From: Clostridia bacterium | GTDB taxonomy: Bacteria > Bacillota > Clostridia > Oscillospirales > Acutalibacteraceae | NCBI GenBank assembly: GCA_024404145.1 | Contig: JAKSQK010000002.1 | Location: 62,001 to 126,000, forward strand | Reading direction: 5' to 3' | DNA length: 64,000 nt | Shown: positions 1 to 9,436 of the stretch, piece after piece | How the letters are laid out: the number at the start of each line of letters is the position of its first letter | Position numbering within the stretch: the first letter of the stretch is position 1 | Program-made: the position numbers and the translations under genes | Notes under the pieces: model-generated | Seen by the model: only the letters and a program-made list of their open reading frames with translations | Databases searched by the model: none | What the model was told of the DNA's origin: nothing

Positions 1-1785
1 TTGGATTAAGCAGTCGGGGCCTTTGCCCGAGAGAACTGCCTGAACAATGGATGCGTTAACAAGCTGAACATTAACGCCGATATTAGTTTTATTTGAAAAT
101 TCGGTTTGAATAAGAGAGTTAAGAACCTGCGCCTGATCACGGCCCCAGTTAACCCAAATGGTAATATTTTCGCCATCTTCGTCAAGGCCGGAAATATTGT
201 TGTAATCCTGCGTAAAGGAAACGAAGAACTTTTCAAAAGAGAAGGCAATTTTCTTGAAAACACCTGCGTTATCGAAAGGTTCTTCTTCGGCAGGAGAGCA
301 AAGAACCATCTTATCGAGATCGAGAGGCATACTGCTCATTTCGAAAAGAACCGAAGCGAGAGAAGTATATTTTGAGTAGTACTCGCTCTTGTATCTGTGA
401 GCAGTATAGCGGTTTTTATACATGAGTTTGCAAATCTGCTTCATGCTGTCGATTATCGAAACATAAGAGCCGGTTTTTTCGCCGGTAATTTTCTGCAATT
501 CCTTACTTGCGGAATTGAGGGTCATATAGATACTCTTTAAGCGCTCCTGCATATCGGGGATTTGCTCAAAAAGGTTGTAATCACGGTAGATATCAACCGA
601 TTCGCCGGTAATCATTGTAATATCAACATAGAGTTTACCGAGTTCGGCAACGGCATCTTTAAGTTTGTTTCTAACATTGTTAACTTCGCCCGGAACAACG
701 GTTAAAGAAATTTCATGCGTACCGGCGGTAAGGTAGATAAGATAGGGTTTTTCGTTGCGGTTGGAGAAGAATAACTGCTGCCAGTCATAAGAATACTTAA
801 AGCCGACATTTTCTGCCTCAGCAAACGGGGTTTCGCCGTCTATCTTCAAACTTCTGTAAACCTTTGAGCCCAAAACGGCGCTCTGGCGGTAGGAGAAGCC
901 GAGCTTATAATAGCCCTCTTCAACTTCGGGAGTAGTCCAAGTAAGGGTTTGGCCCGAAGCTTCCCAGTTGCCGCCACCTATGTAGTTGGCGAGGGTTTTA
1001 TAGGCATCGTTCGGGGTAACATCAAGAGAGGAGTTATCTGCCTTAGAAGCGAGCCAATAACTTGTTTTCTTAACGGCATCTTCGCCCTCAATTACAATTC
1101 GGTCGCCCTTATAAAATTCAGAAGAGTCCTCCGGTTTTTGGTATTTTTCAACATTTTTCGACATTGAAAAAACAACTTTTTCAACCTCGAAAGAGCCGGT
1201 ATTTCCGACAATTTCAAACTTATGGGCGCCGGGGGTAAGATAGAAATAATAATCATCGGCGCTCCATTTGGTAATATCCTTAACTGTATCAAAATAGAAA
1301 TCTTTTGACAAAACCTGCTTGGGGGCGAACTCGTTTCCGAGACCGTCTTTACGGTTACCGCCCTCGGCATTTTCATAAATACCTTGAAGGGTTAATTTTT
1401 TTGCCTCGTCGAACGGGAACTTTCCGTCAACCTTAACGCCGAACTCGATAATATCGGAGCTAAGCGTTTTGTAGGAGAAGCCCATATTATAAAGACCTGC
1501 GGTTTTAATATCAACCGAGAAATTATTATTTCCCTTCCCAACCTTAAAAGAGGCCTTGGCAGTTGCCGTTTCTTCCGAAGACTCAACCTCGCCGATTTTT
1601 TCGAGATAACTCGAATATTCGGTTCCGGTTTTTTCAGAAGAAGCCATAGATGTTAATTCATTGCTGCTCGGAGCAGAAGCGGTATCCCCGCCATCGTTCT
1701 CGGCAAAAGCGGAGAACGAAAATGAAGAAACAAGCATGGCGCCGGTTAATGCCAATGCCACGGATTTGAAAAGGATTTTTTTCAT
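1..1785 (-). CDS. ABC sugar solute-binding protein with N-terminal carbohydrate-binding-like modules (C-terminus beyond window)
   Basis: I read an uninterrupted frame from the ATG at 1785 down to the left edge (595 codons), so the C-terminus is missing. Residues 1-28 are a signal peptide ending in AFA, a type I site; there is no lipobox. Two beta-rich segments (about 60-210 and 220-350) share the pattern 'aGLYNMGFSYK' / 'eGYYKLGFSYR' followed by a 'vDGe.PF.EA' stretch, which I read as CBM-like modules. A helical linker follows (about 355-530). From about residue 537 the start of a family-1 extracellular sugar-binding fold is seen (ITIWVNWGRDQAQVLNSL, then SGKGPDCLIQ). It lies downstream of the giant beta-helix gene, so it probably presents a glycan-derived sugar to the importer. 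Long proteins of this design exist in gut Clostridia; the ligand is unknown. Confidence 0.75.
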   Translation of the reverse strand, partial: MKKILFKSVALALTGAMLVSSFSFSAFAENDGGDTASAPSSNELTSMASSEKTGTEYSSYLEKIGEVESSEETATAKASFKVGKGNNNFSVDIKTAGLYNMGFSYKTLSSDIIEFGVKVDGKFPFDEAKKLTLQGIYENAEGGNRKDGLGNEFAPKQVLSKDFYFDTVKDITKWSADDYYFYLTPGAHKFEIVGNTGSFEVEKVVFSMSKNVEKYQKPEDSSEFYKGDRIVIEGEDAVKKTSYWLASKADNSSLDVTPNDAYKTLANYIGGGNWEASGQTLTWTTPEVEEGYYKLGFSYRQSAVLGSKVYRSLKIDGETPFAEAENVGFKYSYDWQQLFFSNRNEKPYLIYLTAGTHEISLTVVPGEVNNVRNKLKDAVAELGKLYVDITMITGESVDIYRDYNLFEQIPDMQERLKSIYMTLNSASKELQKITGEKTGSYVSIIDSMKQICKLMYKNRYTAHRYKSEYYSKYTSLASVLFEMSSMPLDLDKMVLCSPAEEEPFDNAGVFKKIAFSFEKFFVSFTQDYNNISGLDEDGENITIWVNWGRDQAQVLNSLIQTEFSNKTNIGVNVQLVNASIVQAVLSGKGPDCLIQ

Positions 1786-1881
1786 AATAGAATAACCTCA
1801 AATCTATAATAAATAAAATAAAGTTCAAATTTACTTTTTAACAATTTCTCGGTATGAGAAACCATTAAAAAACAAACTTGG

Positions 1882-1911
1882 GGTGTAAGGGCGGATTTCC
1901 GCCCTTACACC
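1882..1911 (-). terminator. Strong intergenic hairpin between the giant surface protein and the second binding protein
   Basis: A perfect 14-bp inverted repeat (GGTGTAAGGGCGGA and its complement) with a 2-nt loop sits in the 162-bp gap. On the minus strand a T-rich stretch follows after about 9 nt, so it may be a partial terminator or an RNA-stabilising hairpin that sets different expression of the two genes. The lack of an immediate U-tract makes full termination uncertain. Confidence 0.5.
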
Positions 1912-1947
1912 TTTATTGAGTTTAACTAAAAATCAAACAATTTTTAA

Positions 1948-4900
1948 TTAGAACTTATCCGAACGGTTAACCCATTCAACCTTAGTCGGCTGAGTATCCA
2001 TCAGAGTCATTGCTGCTCTGAGGGTCTGGGTAGAACCTGCACGGTCATAATGGTCGTTAGTAACATTACCGAATCTGTTAACATTACCATCGAGAGAACC
2101 GGCCTTCTGATAGTAGGTGTTCTTAGTAATAGTAAGACCAACATGAGTTGTCTTGTCCTTATGAGCATCTAAGCCACCCCACTGCCAGAATACCTGCTGA
2201 CACATTGTGCAGTCAAAGATGTTATTAGTAATTACAAAGTTAGATGTATTTACATAATAAGCATTCTGAGAAGCGCAGATGTTAGAAGCACGATACTTGG
2301 TATCGTTTCTCTGTTCATATGACCAGCATTCACCAGCGAAACGCATGATGTTTCCGGAAATAGTGATATTCTTCATTACACCGTCATAAGTCTGGGTTGA
2401 ACCTTGTTTATTTGCAGATGTAGCGGTTGTAAAGAACTCAATATTGTAGAAGTTGTTGGTAAGGAGGTTGTTAACAAAGTTAACATTGTCAAATGTTGTA
2501 TTAACATTACCATAGGACTGGAATGTGATACCGGCATCGTAGCACTGATATACATAGCAGTTTTCAACATTAAGGTTAGAACCGCCGTTACCGAACTGGA
2601 TACCATTACCCATGGTCTCGCTGCCGTTCGGAGTACCGCCTACATAGGCAACTTCGCAGTTCTTAATAGTAACATTTGAAATACCTGCACCTGCCATACC
2701 ATGACCGCCAGTGAATCTAAGAGCCCAACCGTCAATTGTTACATTGCTTGTAAGGGTAACAAGGCTTCTCTTTTCGCCGATTTCAATCTTACCATAAGTG
2801 TTCGGGTTAACGGTTGAGTAAATGTAAACCTTACCGTCCATAGAACTTGTGTTATAGTAAACATCGCCGTTCTTTTCGAGTTCTGCTGTTGAAGCAAATC
2901 TCTGATTATTCGGCTTGATAATTCTACCTATCATAGAAGGAGTCATATCATTAGCGCCGGTGAAGAAGTAAACATTACCCGGAGTATTTCCATCATGATA
3001 GTCGCCTGACTTCGGAAGAGTTGCAACCCAGATGTTGTTACCCTGACTGGTAAAGCTTGTGTTATAGTTCTTCTGAGAACCGATGAACAACGGCTTATCG
3101 CCTGTGCCGTAAGTACCGTAATTAATGCCAGACTTGGTAGGAATACCGCTCTCGCCGGTACCGATACGGGTTGTTGTTCCGCGCTTAACGAGAACATAGT
3201 TGCCTGATGATGCTTTGCCGTTTGCCTTAGAGATAGTCTTAAGAGCAGTACTTTCAGAAGTACCGGCTGCGCTATCGTTACCACTTGCAGGGTCAACATA
3301 GATAACCTTTGAAGCACCGGTTGTATCTACATTTTCAGAATACATAATCTGGTCTTTAAGGAGATTAGCATCTGTTCCTGCACCGCCGATATCAGCGATA
3401 TTAACGATATTGTTTCTAACCTTTACAAAGTCAAGAAGTGTATTATAAGCGCCGGTCTTATCGGGGTTGTAATACATATTTGTTGAATCTGTGTAGAGGT
3501 TGTCAGCAGCTGCTCTGCCAAGGAGAACATCCTTGAATGCTGCAAGACGCTGTGCCGGAGTGTAATAGTTAAAGAACTTGTCGTTAACATTTACAACAGC
3601 ACCTGTTGTGTTTGCCTTTGTTGAGATCCAAGCATGACCGAGGTCATTCCACTGAGAAGTCAAGAAATCGTTATTTGCAAGTGTGAAAGCATTTTCGGTT
3701 GACGGATAGTAACTGTCATTATAGATGGCGTTACGGTCGCCGAGTATGTTAGCGCCAACGATAGCGTTGTTTACTACCTTATGGAACTGGAAGTTACCAA
3801 TGTAGTAAGCGTTGCCGTCAGCACTTGCGGGGCATCTGAACTCTAAGAGAGTATTCGGATTATTACCGCTGCCCGGAGTTGTATCTGCGCTTGTTGTAAT
3901 TCTGTAAACCTTAGCGAACTTACCGTTCTTTGTCTGAGTTTCAATAGGAGTTAAAGTATATGAACCTGCATTATTACCGTATGTAGAAACACCAAGTGTG
4001 ATATCATCATCGGTTGCACGGTAGTTATATGAGAGTTCATAAGTTGTACTCGGTTCGAGTTCAACACCGGTACGGATATAAGCCCAGTCCTTAGCATTGA
4101 ACTTGATAGCACGGTTGTTGTTACCAAGGTCATTGCCTGTAAAGAATCCGGCAGGAATATCCATAAGCTGATGTTTAACGAACGAAAGAATGGTAATAGT
4201 ATTGTTTACGGTTTCACGGCCCCAACCGAAGAGGGTTGTTGCGATGTTTTCCTGTGTAATATCGCCAACCTCGCCGAAGTCGAACGAACCGTTCATAAGA
4301 AGGTTGCCGCCGAGTTCGCCGTTGTCAACCGGACGAAGTTTTGCATTTGCAAAATGAACAGAGTTTATGTTCTTGTTTGAGCCCTGCGGAGTTGACTGAC
4401 CGAGATATACACGGAAGTTACCGTCGCCGGTAACACCAACCGTTGAAGGCATTGTAAATCTTACTGAGTAATGAGCGCCGTCAACATGCTCAGCCGTCTT
4501 TGTGAAATAGAACGGATGCGTATCGTCGGGAGCGCCGTCAAGTACTTTTGAGAAACTGCCTGTTTCGGTATTGGTAATCTGGAGTTCAATACGAGCAGGT
4601 GAACCGAATTCACGGTAGTCAATATCGAACTGATATTCTCTGTCTGCCTTTAAGAAGGCCTGTGAATTACAGTAGTTGTAGTTATTACCTGAACCTGAAA
4701 CACGGAGCATCTTTGAAGCGAAGCCCTGTTGCTCTGTAAAGAATGTTTCAGCAGGAATATCCATCTGCTGTACCCATGTATTACTGCCGTCAACATGCCA
4801 CTGACCAACGGGAGCGGCAAGAATGTTGTTCGGTTTGTACATGGTGTTTTCAGTATTGTACTGCTGAGCGGTTTGACCCGTATAAGCAGTAGAAAAGTCA

Positions 4901-7239
4901 TGAGTCTTATCAGAAATTGCAGGACAAATGTTTTCGCCTACTATAGATTCCAAATCGGTCGGGTCGCTGAGTTCGTAAACTTCGGGGTTAGCGAAGATGA
5001 ACGAAGAGAAGTATCTTGTGTCGGTATAACCGTTTGCACCAACATGCTGACCGTTACCAAGAATCAAGGCTGCATAAGCGCCGGAAACAGCATTGTAATA
5101 ATTGAACGGTACGGTTGCATTCGGATGTTCAACCTTAAATACTGCCATATACTTACGAGCTTCTTCGTCATAATATGCGAACAAACCTTCCCCAGTGGCC
5201 TCTTCGCTGTTGTTAACCCAACTGGTTTCTGACTGAGCGCCGTTACCGCCCCACCATGAGCCCTTAACGGTTGAAAGAACAGGAAGGTCTTCACCGAAGA
5301 TTCTCATGTCGCAGGTAAACATATAATAATGAATTCCCTCTACGCCGGGGTTATCAATGGTAATAAATGCATTACCGGGACGGCTACCTGATGCCTTAAC
5401 GGCTATCATCTTCTTGGTAGCATAGATAGTATCGCATTCTGCCGATGCGAACTTATCAACATAGTTCTTAGCACATGTAGCGCAAGAATAATACTCACGG
5501 GTATTATCGGTTGCTGCATGTTTAACTAATGTATGACATGCGGCGTTACAATTGTTGCGGTTGATAGCTTTAATCTGCTGATAAGCACCTTCAGCCGTCC
5601 ATGTATCACAAGCAGTCTTGTAAAGTTCGGTAGGACGACCGTTTTCACCGGACTTATCATTGCCTCTGTAGATTTTCTGTGTTGAATGGTCATCAACAGA
5701 ATCGGTTGAAGGACCGAAGCTGTAATTTCCTGCTACCATTTCAGGAGCAGCATGGCTATCGAGCAATGTAGTATCATCTGTATCATAAACCGAGATTTGA
5801 ATATCGGAAATTATGAAAGAAGAATCAAACGACGATGCATCGAAACCTGAGCCCGAATGTTCGCAGTTACCGATGGTTAAGAATTCGTTATAACCTGTCG
5901 GTGTTGATTGGTCAAAATATCCCTTATTGGCACGAACAACAGCACTAAATGCGCCGGTTGAAGGATTATAAGAGGACATAACAGGGGATGCCTGGGCGGT
6001 ACTATCGCTGTTGTTATATGCCGCATTAGGAGATGACTCTACAAATGCCGTATAGGTAGATTTAGCATAAAGTCTTCCTACTATCGGCTGGCCTGTTCCT
6101 GAAAGACGCTTAGCGTTAAAGGATACATGATAGAATATATTATCGCCGTTGTTTGCAGAATAACCGTCTCTTAGATCAAGGTTACCGTCATTGGTGATAC
6201 TCTGGAAATATCTATGAGTATAAAGCGGGAGATAGATATTTGTAACTTTATCTGTACCGTCGTTTCCGATAACAACAGATTTCTTATTGATATCGTTGCT
6301 TATTCTGTTGTAGCAACCTGCGCCTAACTTTTCGAATTTAACATTATCGCCGAAATCATCGCATGTATAATATTCTCTTGTATTAGCGGTTGCACCGTGC
6401 TGAACATAGGTACGGTTTGCTGTTAAATAATCGTTATCAACTTTAACGAATTTAACAAGAGCGGGGTCATAAGTATCACGGCTCCATGTATTTGCAGGAG
6501 CTGCAAAATAGTTGTTCGGAGCCTGAGTATCATTACCGCAAGCCATATCGTCTACGAGACCGTAAACGCCGTTTTCATTGAAGGTATCAAATCCGGCTAT
6601 CATATTTCCGCTATCGGAATAATCAGTACCGTCTTTCTGCTTAATAACCTGCAAACAGGGGTCAGACATAATGAAAGATGCACTATAATCTTTTGTGCGA
6701 TGCCAGTTGTTGTTATGTTCCATATTACCAATGGTAAGAGCGCCCCATTTACCGCCTGAACCTCTTGTAACGGTCATATCATACTGGCCGGTATTTTTCT
6801 GGGACTTATAAGTATTGCTGTCGCCCGGAATATCATCAAATTCGAAATCGATAGAATAATTACCGGTTGCAGCGTCATATGAAGCAGTAGAATTATTTAC
6901 CCAGGTTGTCGTTTGAACAACCTTAGAAGTTGAAGATGTATTCAAACGAACGAAACCTACTATCGGCTTTTCTCCGCTTAACATTTTTGCCTTGAATGTT
7001 AATCTAACAAAGCAACCGTCGGCGAGTTTATATCCACCGTCGCCAGAATACTTTGTCGAAATGGGCAAAAATACATTTGCTGCAACATTACTACGGTCTG
7101 ACTTGCCGATAAATACAGCTGACTTTGAAGCCGTTGCAGTAGCAGCAGAAGCAACAGTTGCAGTAAACGGAATTACTGCAATGCATGAGAATGCTAAGCA
7201 TAAAGTTAATGCTAATGCTAATAGCTTTTTAGCTTTCAA
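1948..7239 (-). CDS. Giant secreted multidomain protein with C-terminal right-handed parallel beta-helix
   Basis: 1763 residues from a TTG at 7239. I prefer this start to the GTG at 7248 because AGGTGA lies 6 nt upstream of the TTG but overlaps the GTG. Residues 1-29 form a signal peptide (TVASA cleavage). Three related beta-rich blocks follow (about 35-315, 319-605, 609-765). Each begins with a 'vi.kSdr...n.flPi' or 'GSRPGNAFITI' strand and contains 'i.GN.eH' and 'SFI.sdp' signatures; the first two end in a 'YV.HgAT.NTREYY.C' motif, the second with a CxxC pair. Two CBM4/9-like segments lie near 840-975 and 978-1150. From about 1309 (VIYVDPASGNDSAAGT) to the end is a right-handed beta-helix with repeated 'N.t..nc.v' rungs, as in polysaccharide lyases and some glycosidases. 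No sortase motif, dockerin or lipobox is visible, so it is probably released or held by glycan binding. Enzymatic activity is not proven by any residue I can see. Confidence 0.75.
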   Translation of the reverse strand: MKAKKLLALALTLCLAFSCIAVIPFTATVASAATATASKSAVFIGKSDRSNVAANVFLPISTKYSGDGGYKLADGCFVRLTFKAKMLSGEKPIVGFVRLNTSSTSKVVQTTTWVNNSTASYDAATGNYSIDFEFDDIPGDSNTYKSQKNTGQYDMTVTRGSGGKWGALTIGNMEHNNNWHRTKDYSASFIMSDPCLQVIKQKDGTDYSDSGNMIAGFDTFNENGVYGLVDDMACGNDTQAPNNYFAAPANTWSRDTYDPALVKFVKVDNDYLTANRTYVQHGATANTREYYTCDDFGDNVKFEKLGAGCYNRISNDINKKSVVIGNDGTDKVTNIYLPLYTHRYFQSITNDGNLDLRDGYSANNGDNIFYHVSFNAKRLSGTGQPIVGRLYAKSTYTAFVESSPNAAYNNSDSTAQASPVMSSYNPSTGAFSAVVRANKGYFDQSTPTGYNEFLTIGNCEHSGSGFDASSFDSSFIISDIQISVYDTDDTTLLDSHAAPEMVAGNYSFGPSTDSVDDHSTQKIYRGNDKSGENGRPTELYKTACDTWTAEGAYQQIKAINRNNCNAACHTLVKHAATDNTREYYSCATCAKNYVDKFASAECDTIYATKKMIAVKASGSRPGNAFITIDNPGVEGIHYYMFTCDMRIFGEDLPVLSTVKGSWWGGNGAQSETSWVNNSEEATGEGLFAYYDEEARKYMAVFKVEHPNATVPFNYYNAVSGAYAALILGNGQHVGANGYTDTRYFSSFIFANPEVYELSDPTDLESIVGENICPAISDKTHDFSTAYTGQTAQQYNTENTMYKPNNILAAPVGQWHVDGSNTWVQQMDIPAETFFTEQQGFASKMLRVSGSGNNYNYCNSQAFLKADREYQFDIDYREFGSPARIELQITNTETGSFSKVLDGAPDDTHPFYFTKTAEHVDGAHYSVRFTMPSTVGVTGDGNFRVYLGQSTPQGSNKNINSVHFANAKLRPVDNGELGGNLLMNGSFDFGEVGDITQENIATTLFGWGRETVNNTITILSFVKHQLMDIPAGFFTGNDLGNNNRAIKFNAKDWAYIRTGVELEPSTTYELSYNYRATDDDITLGVSTYGNNAGSYTLTPIETQTKNGKFAKVYRITTSADTTPGSGNNPNTLLEFRCPASADGNAYYIGNFQFHKVVNNAIVGANILGDRNAIYNDSYYPSTENAFTLANNDFLTSQWNDLGHAWISTKANTTGAVVNVNDKFFNYYTPAQRLAAFKDVLLGRAAADNLYTDSTNMYYNPDKTGAYNTLLDFVKVRNNIVNIADIGGAGTDANLLKDQIMYSENVDTTGASKVIYVDPASGNDSAAGTSESTALKTISKANGKASSGNYVLVKRGTTTRIGTGESGIPTKSGINYGTYGTGDKPLFIGSQKNYNTSFTSQGNNIWVATLPKSGDYHDGNTPGNVYFFTGANDMTPSMIGRIIKPNNQRFASTAELEKNGDVYYNTSSMDGKVYIYSTVNPNTYGKIEIGEKRSLVTLTSNVTIDGWALRFTGGHGMAGAGISNVTIKNCEVAYVGGTPNGSETMGNGIQFGNGGSNLNVENCYVYQCYDAGITFQSYGNVNTTFDNVNFVNNLLTNNFYNIEFFTTATSANKQGSTQTYDGVMKNITISGNIMRFAGECWSYEQRNDTKYRASNICASQNAYYVNTSNFVITNNIFDCTMCQQVFWQWGGLDAHKDKTTHVGLTITKNTYYQKAGSLDGNVNRFGNVTNDHYDRAGSTQTLRAAMTLMDTQPTKVEWVNRSDKF

Positions 7240-7677
7240 AAAAATCACCTCATTAAAATTTTTCTTGAATTTTTTTGGGGAATGCGAAAAAATTTACTGT
7301 TTCGCACCCGCTCCTTTCTTTATGGATTTATGCTATAAATCTCATAAATTTTTATATCTGTTCGGAGTCTTTTACAAAATAATCTTCAAACCTCTCAAAA
7401 AAACTTTTTTCGGTTGCCCAACCCGTTTTAAGCCGTTGCGCTTCCCTTAGCGACCTTACTGCAAAGGATTAAAAAAGCGCTTTTTGACTTTAACGGATAT
7501 CCGAAAACGGCTTTTTCTTAAAATCTTCCGAATAAATCATAAAAGATTCCACAAGTCGGCGAAAGCGGAACACCGCTACACATATTTATATATATAACAG
7601 TTATTCCGAAGTGTTGCGGGGTTCGACTCCCGCCGACTAAACAAATTAAAAATTATTAAGATTAAAGGAAAACAAAT
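7240..7677. other. 438-bp non-coding gap with a tRNA-like fold
   Basis: No credible gene is present. Minus-strand transcription into the giant gene must cross it, but I found no consensus promoter. Several short hairpins occur, including the palindrome AAAAAGCGCTTTTT near 7475. At 7554-7638 (plus) a cloverleaf-like fold closes with AGTCGG/CCGACT and holds arms GCGG/CCGC and CGGG/CCCG around GTTCGACT, the tRNA T-loop consensus. It lacks a normal D-loop, anticodon arm and CCA, so it is not called as a tRNA. Confidence 0.5.
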
Positions 7678-9408
7678 TTAACCGGTTATCCATTCAACAT
7701 GTTTCGGGTTGGTATCGAAAGTATCAACACATGCTTGAAGCGATACCTGATTCGTTGCGTTTCTTGCGGTTCCGAACCATATACCCTCATTTGCCTTTGC
7801 AGCTTTCTGATAATATGTATTACCCGAAATATCCCAGTCGCCGTTATCCCTCTTGGAAAGGAAGTTCCAACGAACCATATAGGAATAAGAAAGGTCAAAT
7901 ATGTTGTTCTGGATTTTACACTTTTTGGCATTCTTGAATGCACGGTTGTAACATAATATATGTTCGCCCATGTGGTCGGTTCGCTGAACACCCCAGCCAT
8001 AACCCGCAAATCTTGAAATATTGTTTGAACAAACAAAGTTTTCAACGGGAGCCAAAGTAATCATCGTTTTTGAATCGGATGAATGCCAGAACTCTATCGA
8101 GAATGAGCAATATTCAAACAGGTTATTACAATAACTTATATCTTTATACTGGTCGATACGGCCTTCATCGTTGTTAACGGTCCAGCTGTAATCGCCCTGC
8201 CAGGTAAGACCGGCATCGTAAATCTGATAAATCCAGTTGTTTTCAACCTTCTGGTTGTAAACACTGTTCCACTGCTGAATACCGTTACCGTAACGGAGCA
8301 TCTCGGTTACATTCTGATATGCACCGCCGATAAATCCGATTTCGCAGTTGGTAATTTTCGAATTATCGCTGTTTGAAAGCGAAATGCCGAATGTTCCCGA
8401 ATATTTGAGTTTTAAGTTATCTATTGTAACATTCTTTGCTCTTGTTACAGAAATAATTGACTGTCTGAATCCTATTTCTATGTCTTTGAATACTTTTCCG
8501 GGGTTACCCTTATCGCAGTAAACATATACGGTATCTTGCTCTTTGTTGTAGTAATAGTCGCCGTTCTTTTCGAGGGCGATAATACCCGAAGACTGCTTTC
8601 TGCCGACGATTTCGCCCTCATTGAAAACAACAAGACCGATATCGGTATCAGCGGCGGAAACTTTCCAGATATTTTCTCTCTTACTCGGGAGCCAGAATTC
8701 TTCTCTCGCATAGTTATACGGAGACATATAGAACGCCGGTTTTTCACCGCTTCCGTAAGAGCCGTAGGTTACGCCTTCACGGGCTTTGATACTACTCGTA
8801 AGTCGCCAAACACCGCCGCGCTCAAAGAGCACTGCATCGCCCGGCTTTACAAGCGAGGAAAATGCATCAGAATCGACTGTTTTGAATGCGGTTTTAGGCG
8901 TTTTACCGTCGTTATCGTCGTTTCCTTTCGGCGATATATAATAGGTTGTACCTTTAATTTTATAAAGGTCAGCGGTATTTTTAGTCGAAAGAATTTTGTT
9001 TCTCATCGTTTCGGCTGCTTTATCGCTCTTTCCTACTCCGTTAAAACCTTCAACACGGGCAGCGTACCACTTCGTCTTCAATGTTGAACCATAGGTTTTA
9101 TATTCAACCGAATCAATTTCGTTTGCATTGAAGTCGAGGTCGTAAACAGCATCGCCGACAGCAACTTCGCCATCAGCCGTTAAACTGTCCTTACCGCCGT
9201 TTGATGAGCCGCCCTCGGAAGCGCCGTTTGAACCGCCGATGTCAGAATCATCTGTATCTGAATCATCAACATCTTCAACGATTTCACTATCGCCCTGCGA
9301 ATCTACTGCTTTAACCTTTTTTGACGGCTTGGCGGATTCGCTTCCGCCACAACCGCAAAGAAGGGAAATTATACTCAAAGCCATCAGTATGGCAATGACT
9401 TTTTTCAT
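7678..9408 (-). CDS. Lipoprotein with right-handed parallel beta-helix domain
   Basis: 576 residues from an ATG with an AAGGAG ribosome binding site. A lipoprotein signal peptide ends in LLCGC (modified Cys about 20), followed by a low-complexity Asp/Ser/Gly linker to about residue 85 that should hold the domain off the membrane. From about 155 (TTYYISPKGNDDNDGKTP) a beta-helix runs to the C-terminus. It is clearly paralogous to the beta-helix of the neighbouring giant protein: shared landmarks are 'GsYGsGeKPaF', 'aelEKNGDvYYN', 'YQ.YDAGiTwQ', 'NTYYQKA' and a final 'D.nPKHVEW'. It sits 28 bp downstream of the lipoprotein binding protein, so it is co-transcribed with the importer. A surface-tethered polysaccharide lyase or hydrolase is plausible; catalytic residues cannot be assigned by eye. 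Confidence 0.75.
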   Translation of the reverse strand: MKKVIAILMALSIISLLCGCGGSESAKPSKKVKAVDSQGDSEIVEDVDDSDTDDSDIGGSNGASEGGSSNGGKDSLTADGEVAVGDAVYDLDFNANEIDSVEYKTYGSTLKTKWYAARVEGFNGVGKSDKAAETMRNKILSTKNTADLYKIKGTTYYISPKGNDDNDGKTPKTAFKTVDSDAFSSLVKPGDAVLFERGGVWRLTSSIKAREGVTYGSYGSGEKPAFYMSPYNYAREEFWLPSKRENIWKVSAADTDIGLVVFNEGEIVGRKQSSGIIALEKNGDYYYNKEQDTVYVYCDKGNPGKVFKDIEIGFRQSIISVTRAKNVTIDNLKLKYSGTFGISLSNSDNSKITNCEIGFIGGAYQNVTEMLRYGNGIQQWNSVYNQKVENNWIYQIYDAGLTWQGDYSWTVNNDEGRIDQYKDISYCNNLFEYCSFSIEFWHSSDSKTMITLAPVENFVCSNNISRFAGYGWGVQRTDHMGEHILCYNRAFKNAKKCKIQNNIFDLSYSYMVRWNFLSKRDNGDWDISGNTYYQKAAKANEGIWFGTARNATNQVSLQACVDTFDTNPKHVEWITG

Positions 9409-9436
9409 TGTTTTTTCTCCTTATTATAGGTCAAGC

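Noticed and set aside
4729..5232. 167-codon plus-strand frame inside the giant gene
   Set aside because: Antisense shadow of a long coding frame, no expression signals.
7240..7553. c-di-GMP or other known riboswitch before the giant gene
   Set aside because: Some stems exist, but none of the conserved riboswitch core sequences I know could be found.
7554..7638. Functional tRNA gene
   Set aside because: No D-loop GG, no usable anticodon arm, T-stem and acceptor compete for the same bases, no CCA.
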